A stretch of 64,000 nt of DNA from Davidsoniella eucalypti (Eukaryota > Ascomycota > Sordariomycetes > Microascales > Ceratocystidaceae): NCBI GenBank assembly GCA_004009845.1, contig RMBW01000069.1, forward strand, positions 1 to 64,000, in the 5' to 3' direction. Below, piece by piece: positions 1 through 12,159 of this stretch. A program made the position numbers and the translations under genes. Numbering within the stretch: position 1 is the first letter of the stretch; the number at the start of each line of letters is the position of its first letter. The notes under the pieces were generated by a model. That model was given only the letters and a program-made list of their open reading frames with translations, made no database searches and was not told the DNA's origin.

Positions 1-998
1 CCGCGGTAGGACAGCACCTTGCCGTCGTTGTCGAAAGTGACGTCGATGTGGCCCAGGTACTCGCCCCAGCGGTAGGCGGTGACGACGAAGACCTCGTCGC
101 CCTCGGGGTTGGCCGCGATGGTGGGGTACTTGCCAGCGGCGCCGGGCATGTCGCCGACCAGAGTGTGCGAGTGGCCGCCCATGATCAGCGACAGGCCGGT
201 GGTCTTCTGGGCCAGCTCGATGTCCAGCTCGTAGCCGATGTGGGTCAGCGCGACGATGCGGGTGATGTCGGTGTTGGCCTTGATCCAGTCGATGGTGCTC
301 TGGACAGTAGACACGACGTCGTGGAACTGGGTGCCCTCGCCGGACGACGAGATAGACGGCACGTCCTCGGTGGTGCAGCCGATGACGGCAACCTTCTGCT
401 TCTCGAAGATCTTGAAGGGCTTGATGGTGGCGTTCAGCTTGGGGTGCGTCGACTCGATGTTGGCCGAGATGACGGGGAAGGTCAGCTTTTCCAGGAAGTC
501 GCCCAGAAGGTCGTCGCCGTCGTCGAACTCGTGGTTGCCGATGGTCATGGCGTCGAAGCCCAGCTGGTTGATGGTCTCGGCAATCTTGTCGCCCTTGTAG
601 TAGGTGTAGAACATGGTGCCGCGGAACTCGTCGCCGGCGTTGAGGAACAGCGAGTCCTCGTACTGCGGGCGCAGCGTGTCGATGGCGTGCTTGATGTGGG
701 CATAGCCGCCGATGCAGCCCCATTCGGGGTTCTTGCAGTCAGTGCCGGCGGGGGAGAAGATGTCCAGGTGGGCGTGGACGTCGTTGACATGGAAGAAAGC
801 TGCAGGTTCACGGTCAGTCTATCTCGTCTATATCGCCCTGTGAGAGGGGCTGTGGCGGGGAGTCTACTTACACATTTCGAAGTTGCCCTCGCTGTCGATG
901 CCGCGCTTGGAAGAGCGCTTGCTGTACAGGACATCTTCGGTTGATGCCGCAATGGCAGTGCTGGCCACAGCCAGAGCTGCCACTGTGAAAGCCTTCAT
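1..998 (-). CDS. Secreted 5'-nucleotidase / UshA-type metallophosphatase (partial, 3' end off the window)
   Basis: Likely hydrolyses extracellular nucleotides or related phosphoesters with a two-metal centre. Exon 1 is 872-998 and exon 2 is 799 down to the window edge; the intron 800-871 (72 nt) has donor GTAAGT and acceptor CTGCAG, phase 1. The start at 998 gives a signal peptide (MKAFTVAALAVASTAIAAS) followed by Lys-Arg pairs (SKRSSKRG) that could be a Kex2-type cleavage region. The spliced protein shows the metallophosphatase motifs in order: NDVHAH (about residue 47), NAGDEFRGT, GNHEFDDG, CTTEDVP, LTHIGYE and GGHSHT, which supply the metal ligands of this family. About 308 residues are present; family members are usually 500-600, so the C-terminal 5'-nucleotidase domain is missing only because the window ends. 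The exact substrate is inferred. Family call is firm. Confidence 0.9.
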
Positions 999-1055
999 GG
1001 TTGTGAGACGGCTGGAATTAGTATGGTGTGGTGTTTGAAGACAAAGCCGGGCGGA

Positions 1056-1061
1056 TATATA
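1056..1061 (-). promoter_or_regulatory. TATA-like box of the nucleotidase gene
   Basis: TATATA on the minus strand lies 58-63 nt before the ATG at 998, inside a short GC-richer stretch. The spacing suits a short 5' UTR. This is position and motif only. Confidence 0.4.
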
Positions 1062-1476
1062 GTGAAGTATATCTCTAGTTCTAGGGCGGAGGAGGGAATT
1101 ATGCAAAGCAAGAAGATGGAAACAGGATGCAGAAAATAGACAAAAATGCAGAGGCAAAAGAATGTGTGTATCAGCTAACAAAGTCACCGTCAAAGGGAAG
1201 ATCGGTGGCGAGCAGGCAGACTGAAAGATGCAGAGGGGAAATAAAAGAATGAATGCGTCGTACTAAGGCTTGATTCCGGGCTGAGAAGGCTAGGAAAGGA
1301 GCGGTACTTGGCGGGTGGGTTTTTATAGAACCAGAGAGTATAGTTCAAGAGGAGCGAGCCTGGAGAGGAAAAGAAAGGAGAAGAGAAGACAATCCGGGTT
1401 GACGGCTGCTCTCTTATATACAAAGCGAGATCTAGATGTTGGGAGAGGACGGAAGGGGGGGGTGGCAGATGGCAGA

Positions 1477-1492
1477 GGGGGGGGGGGGGGGG
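1477..1492. repeat. G16 homopolymer
   Basis: Sixteen consecutive G on the plus strand, just right of a second G-rich run. It is one of several long G/C homopolymers in the window. Confidence 0.9.
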
Positions 1493-3923
1493 TCCAGGCC
1501 GAGCAAGAGTGCATTGACTCTGGTTTTTAGCTTATACATATGTTCTTCTTGGTGCTATCAATGATCAATGCTCCGCTCCGCTGCTTGTTGTTTCTACTAC
1601 GCTTGGTGGGATTCTCCTATAGCGAGCAGCGTTGCACCTTCTTTTCGTCTATATGTAGAATACGACGAGTCCCCAAGCGAGTCGCAAGTCTCTGCGTGAT
1701 TTTCCGCCGCGGCTCTGATTTGATCGTCGCCCAGCGTAGGACTAGTCGCACATACAAGTGTACGTTCTTCAGATATCAGCAACAACGAGCACACTGGTGC
1801 TTTCACTAGTGCCTTCACCAACTACCGCTTCCGCTGCCAGCTCCCAAGTTAGCGTGGCTATACTGTGCGCTAGAAGCTGCCCAGCAGAATCCAGAAGCTA
1901 TCAAAAAGGCAACTTGCAGTCTATAAAGTGCGCATTTTTGCCCCAGACCGACACAGGTCTAAAGTCACCCTCCATCTTGGCCCCCCCCACCTTCTCAGAT
2001 AATTCCCAAGGCATCATTTTCCAGCATCCACGAGCTCCTGTCTAATCTAATCTCTCCTCCTGCTTTCGTCTTCCTCTTCGTCTCCGGCTCAGAGCTGGGC
2101 TGTGATCCTCTGTCTCTCGTTGTTCGTATGCTCGAAATAGAAGCTCTTGTAGCTAGCTGGATTTGTATACCATATGTGTGTGAGAAGTCCAGCACAGACC
2201 TTCTATGCGGTTGCAGGGCTGTGTTCCGCCACATTTAGAACAGCCAAGGCCAGGGTTAGTCTCAGTTTCCTACCTGCTGTCCGTTGTTATACAGGTGGAA
2301 ACGCAGCTTTAATAGCCATGTAGCACCTCGGCATTGCAAGATACACAGCCCAGGACTAACACCAGCAGTCAACCTGGCAGGCTTGAGTCGGTATTTGCTC
2401 GTTTTTTCTCTCGTTTTTTCTCTTACATCAATCTCTATGCGTTCTCATCTGCGTATAGAATATGTCGATTTCCTGTTACAGAACATTGCAGGATGACAGA
2501 CAAAAGGGCAGGTTTTAATTTCCTTTTTACGCGTTATCAATGCACATTACAAAATAGAAGTATAATGGATAAGGAAATATCACGCCGCGTAGCATTCCGA
2601 AGTGGAATTTTCAAGTCAAAATCGACTCGTCTCATCCATCATCCAATCATGACTAAAGAGTCACGATCGTTCGTCTGTACCACAACCCACCCGTTTTTCT
2701 TCTTTTTTTCTTCTTTTTTCCTTCTTTTTTTTTTCTTGGCAGGCAACGGTAACTGCCTCCACATCCAGCTTTGTCACTTATCTTTGTTATCTTTGGCTTT
2801 TAATTCTGCCTACCAGTGCGCACGTGACAAGGGGTGTTACAACAACGAGGCGGCTCTCGAAAAAAAAAAATTCTCCCTTTGTTCGATCTACATAGACTTA
2901 AATCTCAGGTTGGATTTCAGATTGAGCCCAGATCAAGGCCAAGCACTGACCTTTTTCTCCATCGCGTTCTTTCATCCGGTGAGATTCGACATGCCAGTGC
3001 AGCGTCTGGGCTTTCCAGTAGCAATAAAGCATTCATCGGCATACCACGGGCCACAGACGTCAAAGATATCGACATGTAGAGCTGCATGTACATGTAGATG
3101 TGTGCACATCAAAGCACCGTACGCCAGGCGTCTCTCTACTGCACTTGTAGCAATACAGAGCTAGCTAGCCCATATTCTCCACTGTACTTAAAGTAGACGC
3201 CTTGGGACTCGGGGCATCAGAGCATATCATGGCCACTGCGTCTACCGGCCTGTCAAGAAACGACATCCGTCTTCACACAATATATGTCTGCACCTGCACG
3301 TGTGGAGACGGCCGGGCCTCCCGCCCTCACTAATCCCCTGTTAAATATCTTCGTATCTTTCCGGACTACCCTACCGTGACCAAAGCTTCCCTTGTGCCAA
3401 CTGTCCATTCATTGCTGCTGTTACTGCTGCCGCTACCACTGATATCAGCTGCCCAGAGCTTTGGTATTAGCCTCTGGTTGTTTCCGGGCCTGGTTAATCT
3501 CGAAGCAAAGAGGAGCCAACAACATTCAACCGCTGTTATCGTTGATAACACTACCGCTATCTTAAATTGCTGGTTGCCATCGGCATTGTTCCGTTCCAAT
3601 GGGCAGCCGCTTTGTCTGCTGGTACTACGTATCTCTCTGCTCTCTGTCTTGATAGTTCGCTATTCTTTTATTTGGCAGGGGCATATCATACGATAGCACA
3701 ACCAGCGGCATTTCCATTCTATCGTTGTGTCTTAGTGCACAGAGGCCTTGGTATTCATAGCAATAGACCTGCAGCTTCGTGTCGGGTTTCACCAAGGGAC
3801 ATGCCATCCAGTGCTTGAGACACCAAGACGCTATCAAACCGATAAGAAGATACGGGCGAGGGAAACAGCCATGTGTTGTTTAAATTCATTAGCGCATACG
3901 ATACTCATTTGTAAGCCATTGAC

Positions 3924-3994
3924 AATCTTCATAGCTCTATAGCTCCATAAGATAAATGAATTAAAAATAAAAATAAAAAATAAAAAATAAAAAA
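3924..3994 (+). mobile_element. Short A-tailed retroposon-like insertion, copy 1
   Basis: A ~71-nt insert starts with AATCTTCATAGCTCTATAGC, continues CTCCATAAGATAAATGAATT and ends in an irregular (A)nT tail. It is flanked on both sides by the same 11 bases, AAGCCATTGAC (3913-3923 and 3995-4005). A shared unit ending in an A-rich tail and bounded by a unique target-site duplication is the hallmark of target-primed reverse transcription. The same unit recurs at 37352-37403 with a different duplication. The parent (LINE or SINE) is not in the window. Confidence 0.75.
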
Positions 3995-4640
3995 AAGCCA
4001 TTGACTACTACTTATGTACTATTCGATCACGCAGTCACTATATCATTCTATAAAAATCCACCTATAAAATACACGTACAGCTAGACAGTGTAACGTTTGC
4101 ATAACATTACAGGTACGATGCTAATTGGTATTGATGCTACTATTCTGTATCTTCTACTTCTTTTCTTCTCAACTAAAGACGCCTCCATCACTAAAAAGTG
4201 TCTGGTCTGCACCAATTCGTTTCCGGTACAATCTTTTTGTTAAAATAGATGCCAGCCATCCATCCATCATGATAAAAATAAACATACAAACCATAATATT
4301 CCTTCCTATGATACAGAGAAATGAGGAATAAGAAGAGAAGAAAAAAGTCAAAACAAAAAAAAAAACACACAAATAGTAGATGATAAAGAGCAGAGTTGTG
4401 TTAGGGTTGTAAAAAAAAAAAAAAAAGGTCTGCGTTTTGATAACTCAGAAGGGTTGAATAGAAAACAAAGAAGGAAAATACGACGGAAAAAAAGAAAAAA
4501 ATTTCAGTTGTTACATCGACACATATTACTCATCGAGCCGTCCGTGCTCTTTTCATGTGCCATCTAAGCGGATTGTCTCTAAGACGTTGATCCAATTGTT
4601 CTTGACCTGGTCTCCCACTATTACTGTTGTCGCTAATTTC

Positions 4641-7097
4641 CTAGTTGGAATTTAGGGAACGTTGATCAGCTGGAATGATACCGCGTTTAGCATCCTTGGC
4701 CAAAAGACCCGAAAGGCTCTTCTCCGGCTTAGGGTACGACGGGCGGCCTGCCAGAATGTCGACAATGTCCTTAAGACCCGTCCAGTGAGCCTCCAGAGGA
4801 CGTCTGTTGGGCCAATCAGTGCCTTCAGTCTCTAGCTCCTCAATAGACGAGAAGACAACATGAGCATTCTTGATACCAATCACGCACGTCGCAAGGGGAT
4901 CGTGTTTGACCTTGTTTTGTGCCCGGCCTCCGAAGGTCTCTAGGTGCTGGATGCACTTGATGGCCAAACGGACAGCGCGGCAACGGTCCATAGGTGACGG
5001 CACGCCACCCTGTTGCACGTGTCCGGGAATAGAGTCACGTGACTCAAAGCGGTCGTGGGCCTCATCACGCATTATATCCGCAATCATCTTAGCATTATAC
5101 ACCTTGCTCGCCTTCTCGTTGATAAGGATCAGACGTCCAGCGCGGGACTTGCCGTTGTCATGCTGGAATATTTCCTTCATGTGCTTGACATCAGAAGCAA
5201 GCATCTCTAGCGAAATTCCCTCCTCGGGAGTGTAAACTGCCGCAGCGCCCACACTGAGACCAGCCAAGGTAACCACGTAACCAGACTTGCCACCCTGGGT
5301 CTCAATGACGAAAACACGACGACGAGCAGCAGATGCTGACTGCTTGATCTTGTCGCAGTAGTTGACGAGTTCGTTCAAGCAGGTGTCCGAACCCAGAGAG
5401 AACTCGGTACCGGGGACGTTGTTGGAGATGGTAGCGGGCAAGATAACCATGGGAATACACAACGAAGGGTACTCGTCACGAGCCTTGCGCAGCTGGCATA
5501 GAGCGTGGAAAGCTTCAAAACCGCCGACTAGGAACAGAGCATCGAACTTGTAGAGCTCAATCAACTCAGCAACTTTGTCCATGCCAGACTCTTCGGGTAG
5601 CTCACGGTTAGTACCAATCTCGGAACCACCCTTGCTAGCCCAGCTATCGACCTCCAGCCAGTTGAAGGCGCGGACAGCGCCTAAAGGCTTGTCGCTATGA
5701 TGACGGGTGAAGCCAGCAAAGCCATTGTGGATGGCAACGGGCTCATGTCCACGAGACAGACAGTAGGCAACACCACCACGAATGGCGGCGTTCATGCCAC
5801 CAGCGGGGGCACCGACATTGATGAAGCCAATTTTCATGCGCTAGAAAAGAGAAATAGAGAGTTAGTACATAAGTTGAAGCAGTCATCACAAACAAAAGAG
5901 TGGACATACCTTGTCGACAGGAGCGAGGTCGTGTTCATCAGCATAGACATTAGTCGTCATCAGATAAGAGTGGTACTGATCGGAGAACTCGGCGTCACGC
6001 AGAGCCATGGCACCCTCGAAGTCTTTGGCATCGATAGCCTTAGCAACGGCCTTAGTATCAATGACCGCCTGAACCAGCGGCTTGCGAACAATCTTGCCCT
6101 CAGTGACAGCGATAAAGCAAGTAGGGGTTTCAGGGGTAGCCTCCAGAACAGCCTTGACGGCCTCAACGCCTTGAAGCGTAGCTAGCATACGATCGTACGC
6201 AACGGCGGTACCACCGCGCTGGACGTGGCCTAGAGTTGTGATGCGAGTATCCAGAGCCAGACCCTGCTGATCGGCCAAAAGGTCCTTGACCATATCGGGG
6301 CTAATCTTGTCACCGTTGTTGTCGTGAGCACCTTCAGCGATAATAACGATGGTCTTGCGCTTACCCAGAGAACGGTGTCGCTTAACTGTGGCAGTCATAG
6401 CCTCTCTCCAATCGTCCTCGGTGGGACGCTCAGGAATAAAGATAAAATCAGCACCCGTAGCGACACCGGCCATAAGAGCCAGCCAACCACAGTGACGACC
6501 CATAACTTCGATAACAAAGGCACGGGAGTGTGAGTAAGCAGTGGCCTCAATGTAATCGACCATCTCGCAGATACGGGCCAGGGCAGAGTAGCAGCCAATG
6601 GTGGCGTCAGTTCCGGACATGTCGTTGTCAATGGAACCAACCAGACCGACAATGTTCAGGTGACGGTAAGGCTTCACCTGCTCATCAGTAAGCTCGCCCC
6701 TAGAAACAAGCTCGTCAATGAGGCTAGGCCACTCAGCGCGGAAACGGTCGGCACCAGTGAGAGAGCCGTCACCACCGCAGATGATCAGAGCATCGATACC
6801 ATTGAGCACCATGTTCTTCGCGGCCGTGAGGCGGCCAGGGCGCTCATAGAAGGCCATGCAGCGGGCAGTACCGATCAGGGTACCGCCCTCGGACAGCCAA
6901 CCACGGACACCATCCCAGTCCATCTTGCGGATCAAGTCGCCGCCCTGCACCAGACCCTCGTAACCCTCATAGACACAGTAGGCATCACAGCCCATGTGAA
7001 TGGCCATGCGCACAACGGCGCGCACAACACCCGTCATACCCTGGGAGTCACCTCCCGAGGTCATGACGGCAATTTTCTTTTTCGGAGCGCCGGACAT
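4641..7097 (-). CDS. 6-phosphofructokinase (ATP-dependent, fused two-half eukaryotic form)
   Basis: Phosphorylates fructose 6-phosphate to fructose 1,6-bisphosphate in cytosolic glycolysis. Exon 1 is 5910-7097 and exon 2 is 4641-5840; the 69-nt intron 5841-5909 has GTATGT donor and CTAG acceptor, phase 0. The product is 795 residues, normal for filamentous fungi. The N-terminal half carries the catalytic signatures: TSGGDSQGM near residue 13, [27 protein letters not shown] with the catalytic Asp, [10 protein letters not shown] and GHVQRGGT. The C-terminal half is the degenerate regulatory copy: [27 protein letters not shown] in place of IDND, and [11 protein letters not shown] chose the ATG at 7097 (MSGAPKKK) because fungal homologues begin there. 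An in-frame ATG at 7259 would add 54 basic residues, and a GTGAGT donor at 7273-7278 hints that this stretch may belong to a 5' UTR intron. The Asn usual after GGDxxGM is Thr here. Confidence 0.96.
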
Positions 7098-9829
7098 CTT
7101 GGGTGAGTAGCTCGAGCTTGATGTGGCAAAGGCAGCGGCGATTTGCGAGCGCGGGAAGAACTGGAGGAGGCGCGCGAAAAGCCGGCGGAGGATCGACCGG
7201 AACGGCAAAAACAAAATCTCAAGCGGCCGATAGATCAGCTGCTTGTGATTCCGTGGCATGTCCCCTCTCCGAACTCACGGGGAGGGAAGCAAAGCGGAAG
7301 GGGGAGTACGAGTGGATGAGTAAGTATATAGTTAAAAGCAAAGACCAGGAGTGGCAAGAGTCAGCGATGAAGCGATCTTGCAGGCGTTGCTAGCGATGAT
7401 AAAAGGATGGTGAAGCTGCTATTCCGAGACTATTTTAGAACAACAGAAGGATTTTCTCTCTTATTCGAAGCGAGGCTGATGAGAAAAATCAGCGTGGTGA
7501 TGATAAACAGTGGCAGATCTTCGGAATCTAGAGCCACGAGACAATCGACGAATACGGAAGGCGCTTGCTCGGGTTTTGGGGTCTAGATCTAAAGTCACAA
7601 ATTAGTTATTGCTGTCTCGGGATTTTAATTAAGCAATTGCTATCGCGCATTACGATAGCCACTGGTAGGAAACAATGTGTATGTGTCTCGGTGCTGAGGG
7701 AATGCCAGAAACAGCAGGTGCAACAGCAACAGTAGCTAGCGAAGACGGCAACGTCAAGACGGAAAGAGCGGCTGGAGATGTAAGTACCTTCCTAGGTCGA
7801 TAGACGGACGGTTGGGGAGGAGAAAAAGAAACCGAAAAAAGAAGAAGGCAAAGCTTGGAAAAGAGACGGACACCTTCTCTCTAGTACTTCTCGGCCGGCA
7901 TCCTTTTCTTGATGGTCAATTTCAATTACTCGTTTTCCCTCAATTCCCCTCTCTTATCTTATCGTCTAGGCGCGGGGGCTTTTTTTTTTCTTCAGCAATT
8001 GCTACTTGCTCACTAAAGCTTGGATTTTCTCAGGTGCCTTCTTACCCGGCTCAATCCTGTATTTGGTGCCTTCCTTCCTTTCTTCCTTTGGTGGTAACGC
8101 TGGAGCTTTCTGCGAGATGGACTCCTACCAACTAGGAGCTCCCTAGCGCAAGGCGTAGTGTGTGATTGGATGATCCCGGAAATTGGTGGGGGGGCGGAAC
8201 CTAAGAGAAAAAAAGACGCAGTGGGGGAAGTTGTAAGCGCACTTTCGGACCTTGTCCTACTTGTTGTGCTATAGAGAGACTAGGGTCTAAACGGAAGGGT
8301 TCAGGGTTCAGCTTGAGAGCTATTCTGATCGATAAATAGGTGCGAAAATAACGTGTGGGTACTCGATGACTTACACTGTGTGTACTTTTAGCGTTCTGAT
8401 ATAAGAGCCTCAATCTTTAGGCTAAGTTGACATTGATAACGATGAATGGAAAAAGAGTAGAAGAAAAGAAGAAGAAATTGTGTATGCAGGTGAGATGAAT
8501 AACAAGTGAAGATAGCGGTTCACTTCACTCGCTTTAAGAGGTCCGACAACGACGTCCTGCCGCCCCAAAAAGTCACTGCACAACCATCGTATGAGCAACA
8601 TGGGCCCATGCCTCTCGATTTGGTTGGCCTGCTGTCGAGGCTTATTTCTGTTTCTGATGGTGGGCGGCAGCAAAGGCGGCTGGTCGGGAGAGCCTCAGAG
8701 TGTCCTTGTTAGCCGTAGATTTGCTCAGACACTACCCTCATGTTACCCATGCCCCCGATCCCTCCATGTCACCGAGCCGTTATTGGCTATAAGGTCACCT
8801 CTCGGGCAAACGCTGGTCTATACACACTTATGAAGGCATATCTGTACATGTACACACATATGTGCATGACATCAACATTGCATTTCATAGACTACTCATG
8901 CTTGGCGGAATTTCATTGCATTGAATTGCGTCGTATCGCACCACATCGCATCTCGCAGGCTTAGCCTGAATCAGTGCTCTCTGTTAGTCATCCGAGTCTG
9001 CTTTCTCATTATTCTGCACGGATCGTAGCAGCTCGTTGGCTTACTAGCTCGTGGCCGATGTTTGGTCTTCTGATTTGCAGGCCCTGCTAGTGGTCTATGA
9101 ATATGACGCTGTGATTCCCTGTCCACAATTTATTTCCCTGCCCTGACGTAAGTTGCGTGCTTTTATAGCCTGTGTTGCTGAGAGTGGCTCGATCGACTGC
9201 CTGAGAGAGCCGCAGTCCCGCCGCTCAAACTCGCCTACCCACCTTTCTATCCAATCTCTGACTAGTACAAAACCTGTCACAGAGCTTTAAATATATTCAT
9301 GGCTTTAATTGCCCTCTAGAAAACTGAGTATCGCCGTCAATGATCCCGCACTCGTGTAGATAATTCCGGCCCTCCTCAGTACAATGACGCCATTGTGGAG
9401 CACAGTACAAAAAGTACTGTAAAAACGGCCCTAATTTTTTTTTTTCGTGGCGGGGCTTTTTCATTGGCTGGGTCCAAGCTTGAATATCTACATGTATTGT
9501 ATGTTTCTACCAATTGCTCCAAAAAAAATCAATTATTGCTTAACATAATTCTGACCGCTTTGCAAGGCTGGCTTTGTCCTGGCAGAATCGGCTTGACAAT
9601 CTAGCTTGCGCCCTCAGCCTCGCCTCAACTCACAGCTATTGAATGCATTGAATGAACGACCTATCTAAATCATCTGCACCTCTCGCTAATAGCAATCATA
9701 GTAACCATATCATGTTATAATTCTACCGAAGAACCTGAACTAGAGGGGCTACGTACCGTTTTTAATTAATCAAATAATCGAGCCATCACAACTGTCCGAT
9801 AACAACCTCTACATATCATCATATCGAGT
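7098..9829. other. Intergenic region between phosphofructokinase and Med17 (2.7 kb)
   Basis: Both genes are read outward from here, so it holds both promoters. The phosphofructokinase side has a pyrimidine-rich minus strand, a possible 5' UTR donor (7273-7278) and a TATATA-type box near 7327-7332. The middle, about 7800-9400, has T-runs and scattered short frames with no domain. I see no gene here. Confidence 0.5.
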
Positions 9830-12159
9830 ATGTCCGATAATATCCCGTTTGGCCTGCGCCCTTGGCCAACGGAGGGCAGCAATCGCGCGCCTAAAACCGT
9901 AGCAGAGTTCATTGCCCGCGCCAATGCCGAAGCTACTGGTGGCTTTAGAGCTCTCTCGCTGGATAAAATTCAAAATGCTACCAAAATAAAGAAAGAGGAG
10001 GAAGCTGGTGATGGCGACAACAACGATGTTGATATGGAAGATGAAGATGAAGACGAAGCCGAAACTAAAACCGACAAAGACCCAATAGCAACTAGAATGG
10101 AAATTATACAACGAATTGAGTATGAAGCACTCATCTTATGCCTAATAATTCTACTATCAAAGCAGGCTTGCTAACCGTGCATTGATCGTCTATAGTCAAG
10201 CCCACAACACGGCGATGATCACTCTCGACTTTATCTCTTTGTTGTTAACCAAGGAGCTACCAGTGCAGGCTAGTGTAACCCTCACTCCAAGTCTCCGTGA
10301 AATGGTCGGAATCGGCACCCTAGGGTCATCCAAGATTCAGGAATCGAATGTTACCGGTGAACGTGTTCGTGACGATAGCCAGGTCAGCCTGGGATGGGCA
10401 TTGATGGATGTTGATAAGATCTGTGAAGCAGCACAGAAATCTTCCGCCTCTTTGCAAAAGGAAATTGAGAAGGAGAGTCAGTATTGGAAATCTGTGATGT
10501 CTGTATCAAGTGGCGGCTGGGCCGTCTGCCGCTTGCCAAACGAACGCCAAACACTCGGTGTCAAGTTTGGTTTTACTGAAGGTATGAAACAACATAATGG
10601 GCCTTTTCAGCCATTCATTCATTCTATATCGCTGACGCATTGTATCTCCAACAGCCAACCCGCAGTTCCGTAATGCTAGCTTAGCTCCTATGCGCCGAGG
10701 CGAAGACGGAAGCGCAAAACTAGACCTTGGAAAGCTTGGCGGCGTTTCGCAACGTATATCTGTACAATTCGAAGAGAATGGAGAGATTGTTGGCCGTTCG
10801 ACACTCGCCAGTCCGATTTCTGAAGATGCACCCTTAGGAGATCATGTTTTAGAAGCACGTAATACCATCTTTGCACAAGAGCTTTGGCATGAGCTTCTGA
10901 TAGAATCTCGAGGGCTACTATCATATGGTGTACATCGCGAGACATCACGTATTACATATGAAACCCCCGCAGGCCGCAAAATGATCATTGAGTTAGTTGA
11001 TATCAATGACAGCTCAGCCCAGAAGGCGCCATTGCCTCGGGATGAACAGGCAAATAGCATCAACATTACACTATCTCTACTCTTGTCGTATGCCCATCGC
11101 AGCACGCAACACACTCGGTCCCGGCCATTCCCACCGTACCAAATGTCCAAGCGATCCATAGGCCAACATGATCTTCTCCGGCCCCTGATTGCCCGCGAGC
11201 TTTACCGCAAGGCCATCACAGAGTGTACGCAGTACGTCGGGTCATTGGTATGGATTTTACAGAGCGCTGGTTTCTCGGAATCCAGGTTTACGGTGCTGGC
11301 TTCCCCTCACAAGGTTGAAGATACTATGCAGCATGCAAGTAAGCTACGGCATATCAACCTCTCTCAAGCGTTTGTATCGGCTCTGCTACAACCACTGGTG
11401 TTCCAAATCCAGTTAACCCTCGCCCAAAATCACCGTCTCCTCATTGTCGGTCGTACTTACCTCTCGCCACTTACTACGACTATGTTCCAAGTTCAGCTTC
11501 ATAATTCTCAGGCTAACAACCCTAATTATCTGGCGGAGATATTCCCTCCAGCTTCACAATACCCCACCATGGCCGACCTTCGCCAACTTCTCTGTCACGC
11601 AGTAACATGTACCGTAACTAGAAGATGTCATGGTTACTTGAACCAGCAAGAGACCACACTCCCTGCCCCAGAGCCATCTATGAGTCTTGAGGGCGAAACA
11701 TACCCTGCCTACTGGACTAAAGGCCTAAGCAATACATCGTTACATCGTTCCGGCTCGTCACTCGTAGAAGTCTCCATCTCAACGACAGAGTCTCAAGCAC
11801 GCGCCCAAACTAGCCAGGAAAACAGCCACAACGTCCACCAGCCACAACTATCCTTATATGCCAAGTCCTCTAGAGCCATAGTTACGGACGTATCTACAGA
11901 CACAAGTGGGCTACCGATAAAAAGGGAAATCCAAGCGCCACGAGTCCCACATGGTCTCAGTGCAGGTGCTGACGTGAACACCGATGAGGATAAGTCGGGC
12001 GATAACGGAACTTGGTTTTGCTGGACGCGAGGCGCTGTGAATCCGGTGAGCATCTTAGATGTGTGTAAGAACCTAGTACACGGAGAGTTACCCGTCGTCA
12101 ACGGAAGAAGCAATGCTACTTATAACGGTAGTAGTGCTAATGCACCCGCCTTGGCATAG
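9830..12159 (+). CDS. Mediator complex subunit 17 (Med17/Srb4 family)
   Basis: Head-module scaffold subunit of Mediator, acting in the nucleus to couple activators to RNA polymerase II. Three exons: 9830-10119, 10196-10581 and 10655-12159. Intron 1 (10120-10195) has donor GTATGA, branch GCTAAC and acceptor TATAG; intron 2 (10582-10654) has donor GTATGA, branch GCTGAC and acceptor AACAG. Spliced length is 726 residues. The N-terminus reads LRPWP then TVAEFIARANAE, followed by an acidic patch (about residues 60-85). Exon 2 carries the helical region ending SLREMVGIGTLGSSK and the conserved block KEIEKESQYWKSV, GGWAVCRLPNER, TLGVKFGFTE; splicing restores TEANPQFRNASLAPMRRGEDG. Family assignment is from remembered Med17 sequences and fits along the length. 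It is the only plus-strand gene found. The C-terminal ~130 residues are Ser/Thr-rich and less conserved-looking. Confidence 0.92.

Larger units (their letters stand above)
999..4640. other. Intergenic region between nucleotidase and phosphofructokinase (3.6 kb)
   Basis: The nucleotidase promoter occupies the left end. A 16-G run lies at 1477-1492 after a shorter G run at about 1455-1462. A pyrimidine/T-rich tract lies at about 2697-2738. A short A-tailed insertion with target-site duplications lies at 3913-4005 (listed separately). The last ~150 nt are the A/T-rich 3' flank of phosphofructokinase. The longest open frame (2334-3164, plus) has no recognisable domain and crosses the T-rich tract, so I do not call it a gene. 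Confidence 0.6.

Noticed and set aside
48..944. 298-codon plus-strand frame
   Set aside because: It is the antisense shadow of the nucleotidase gene, whose minus-strand exons carry all family motifs; the plus frame is Val/Gly/Ala/Asp-rich with no domain.
2334..3164. 276-codon plus-strand frame
   Set aside because: It runs through T-rich and poly-A tracts, has a run of Phe/Leu from TTC/TTT repeats, no domain, and no splice or promoter support.
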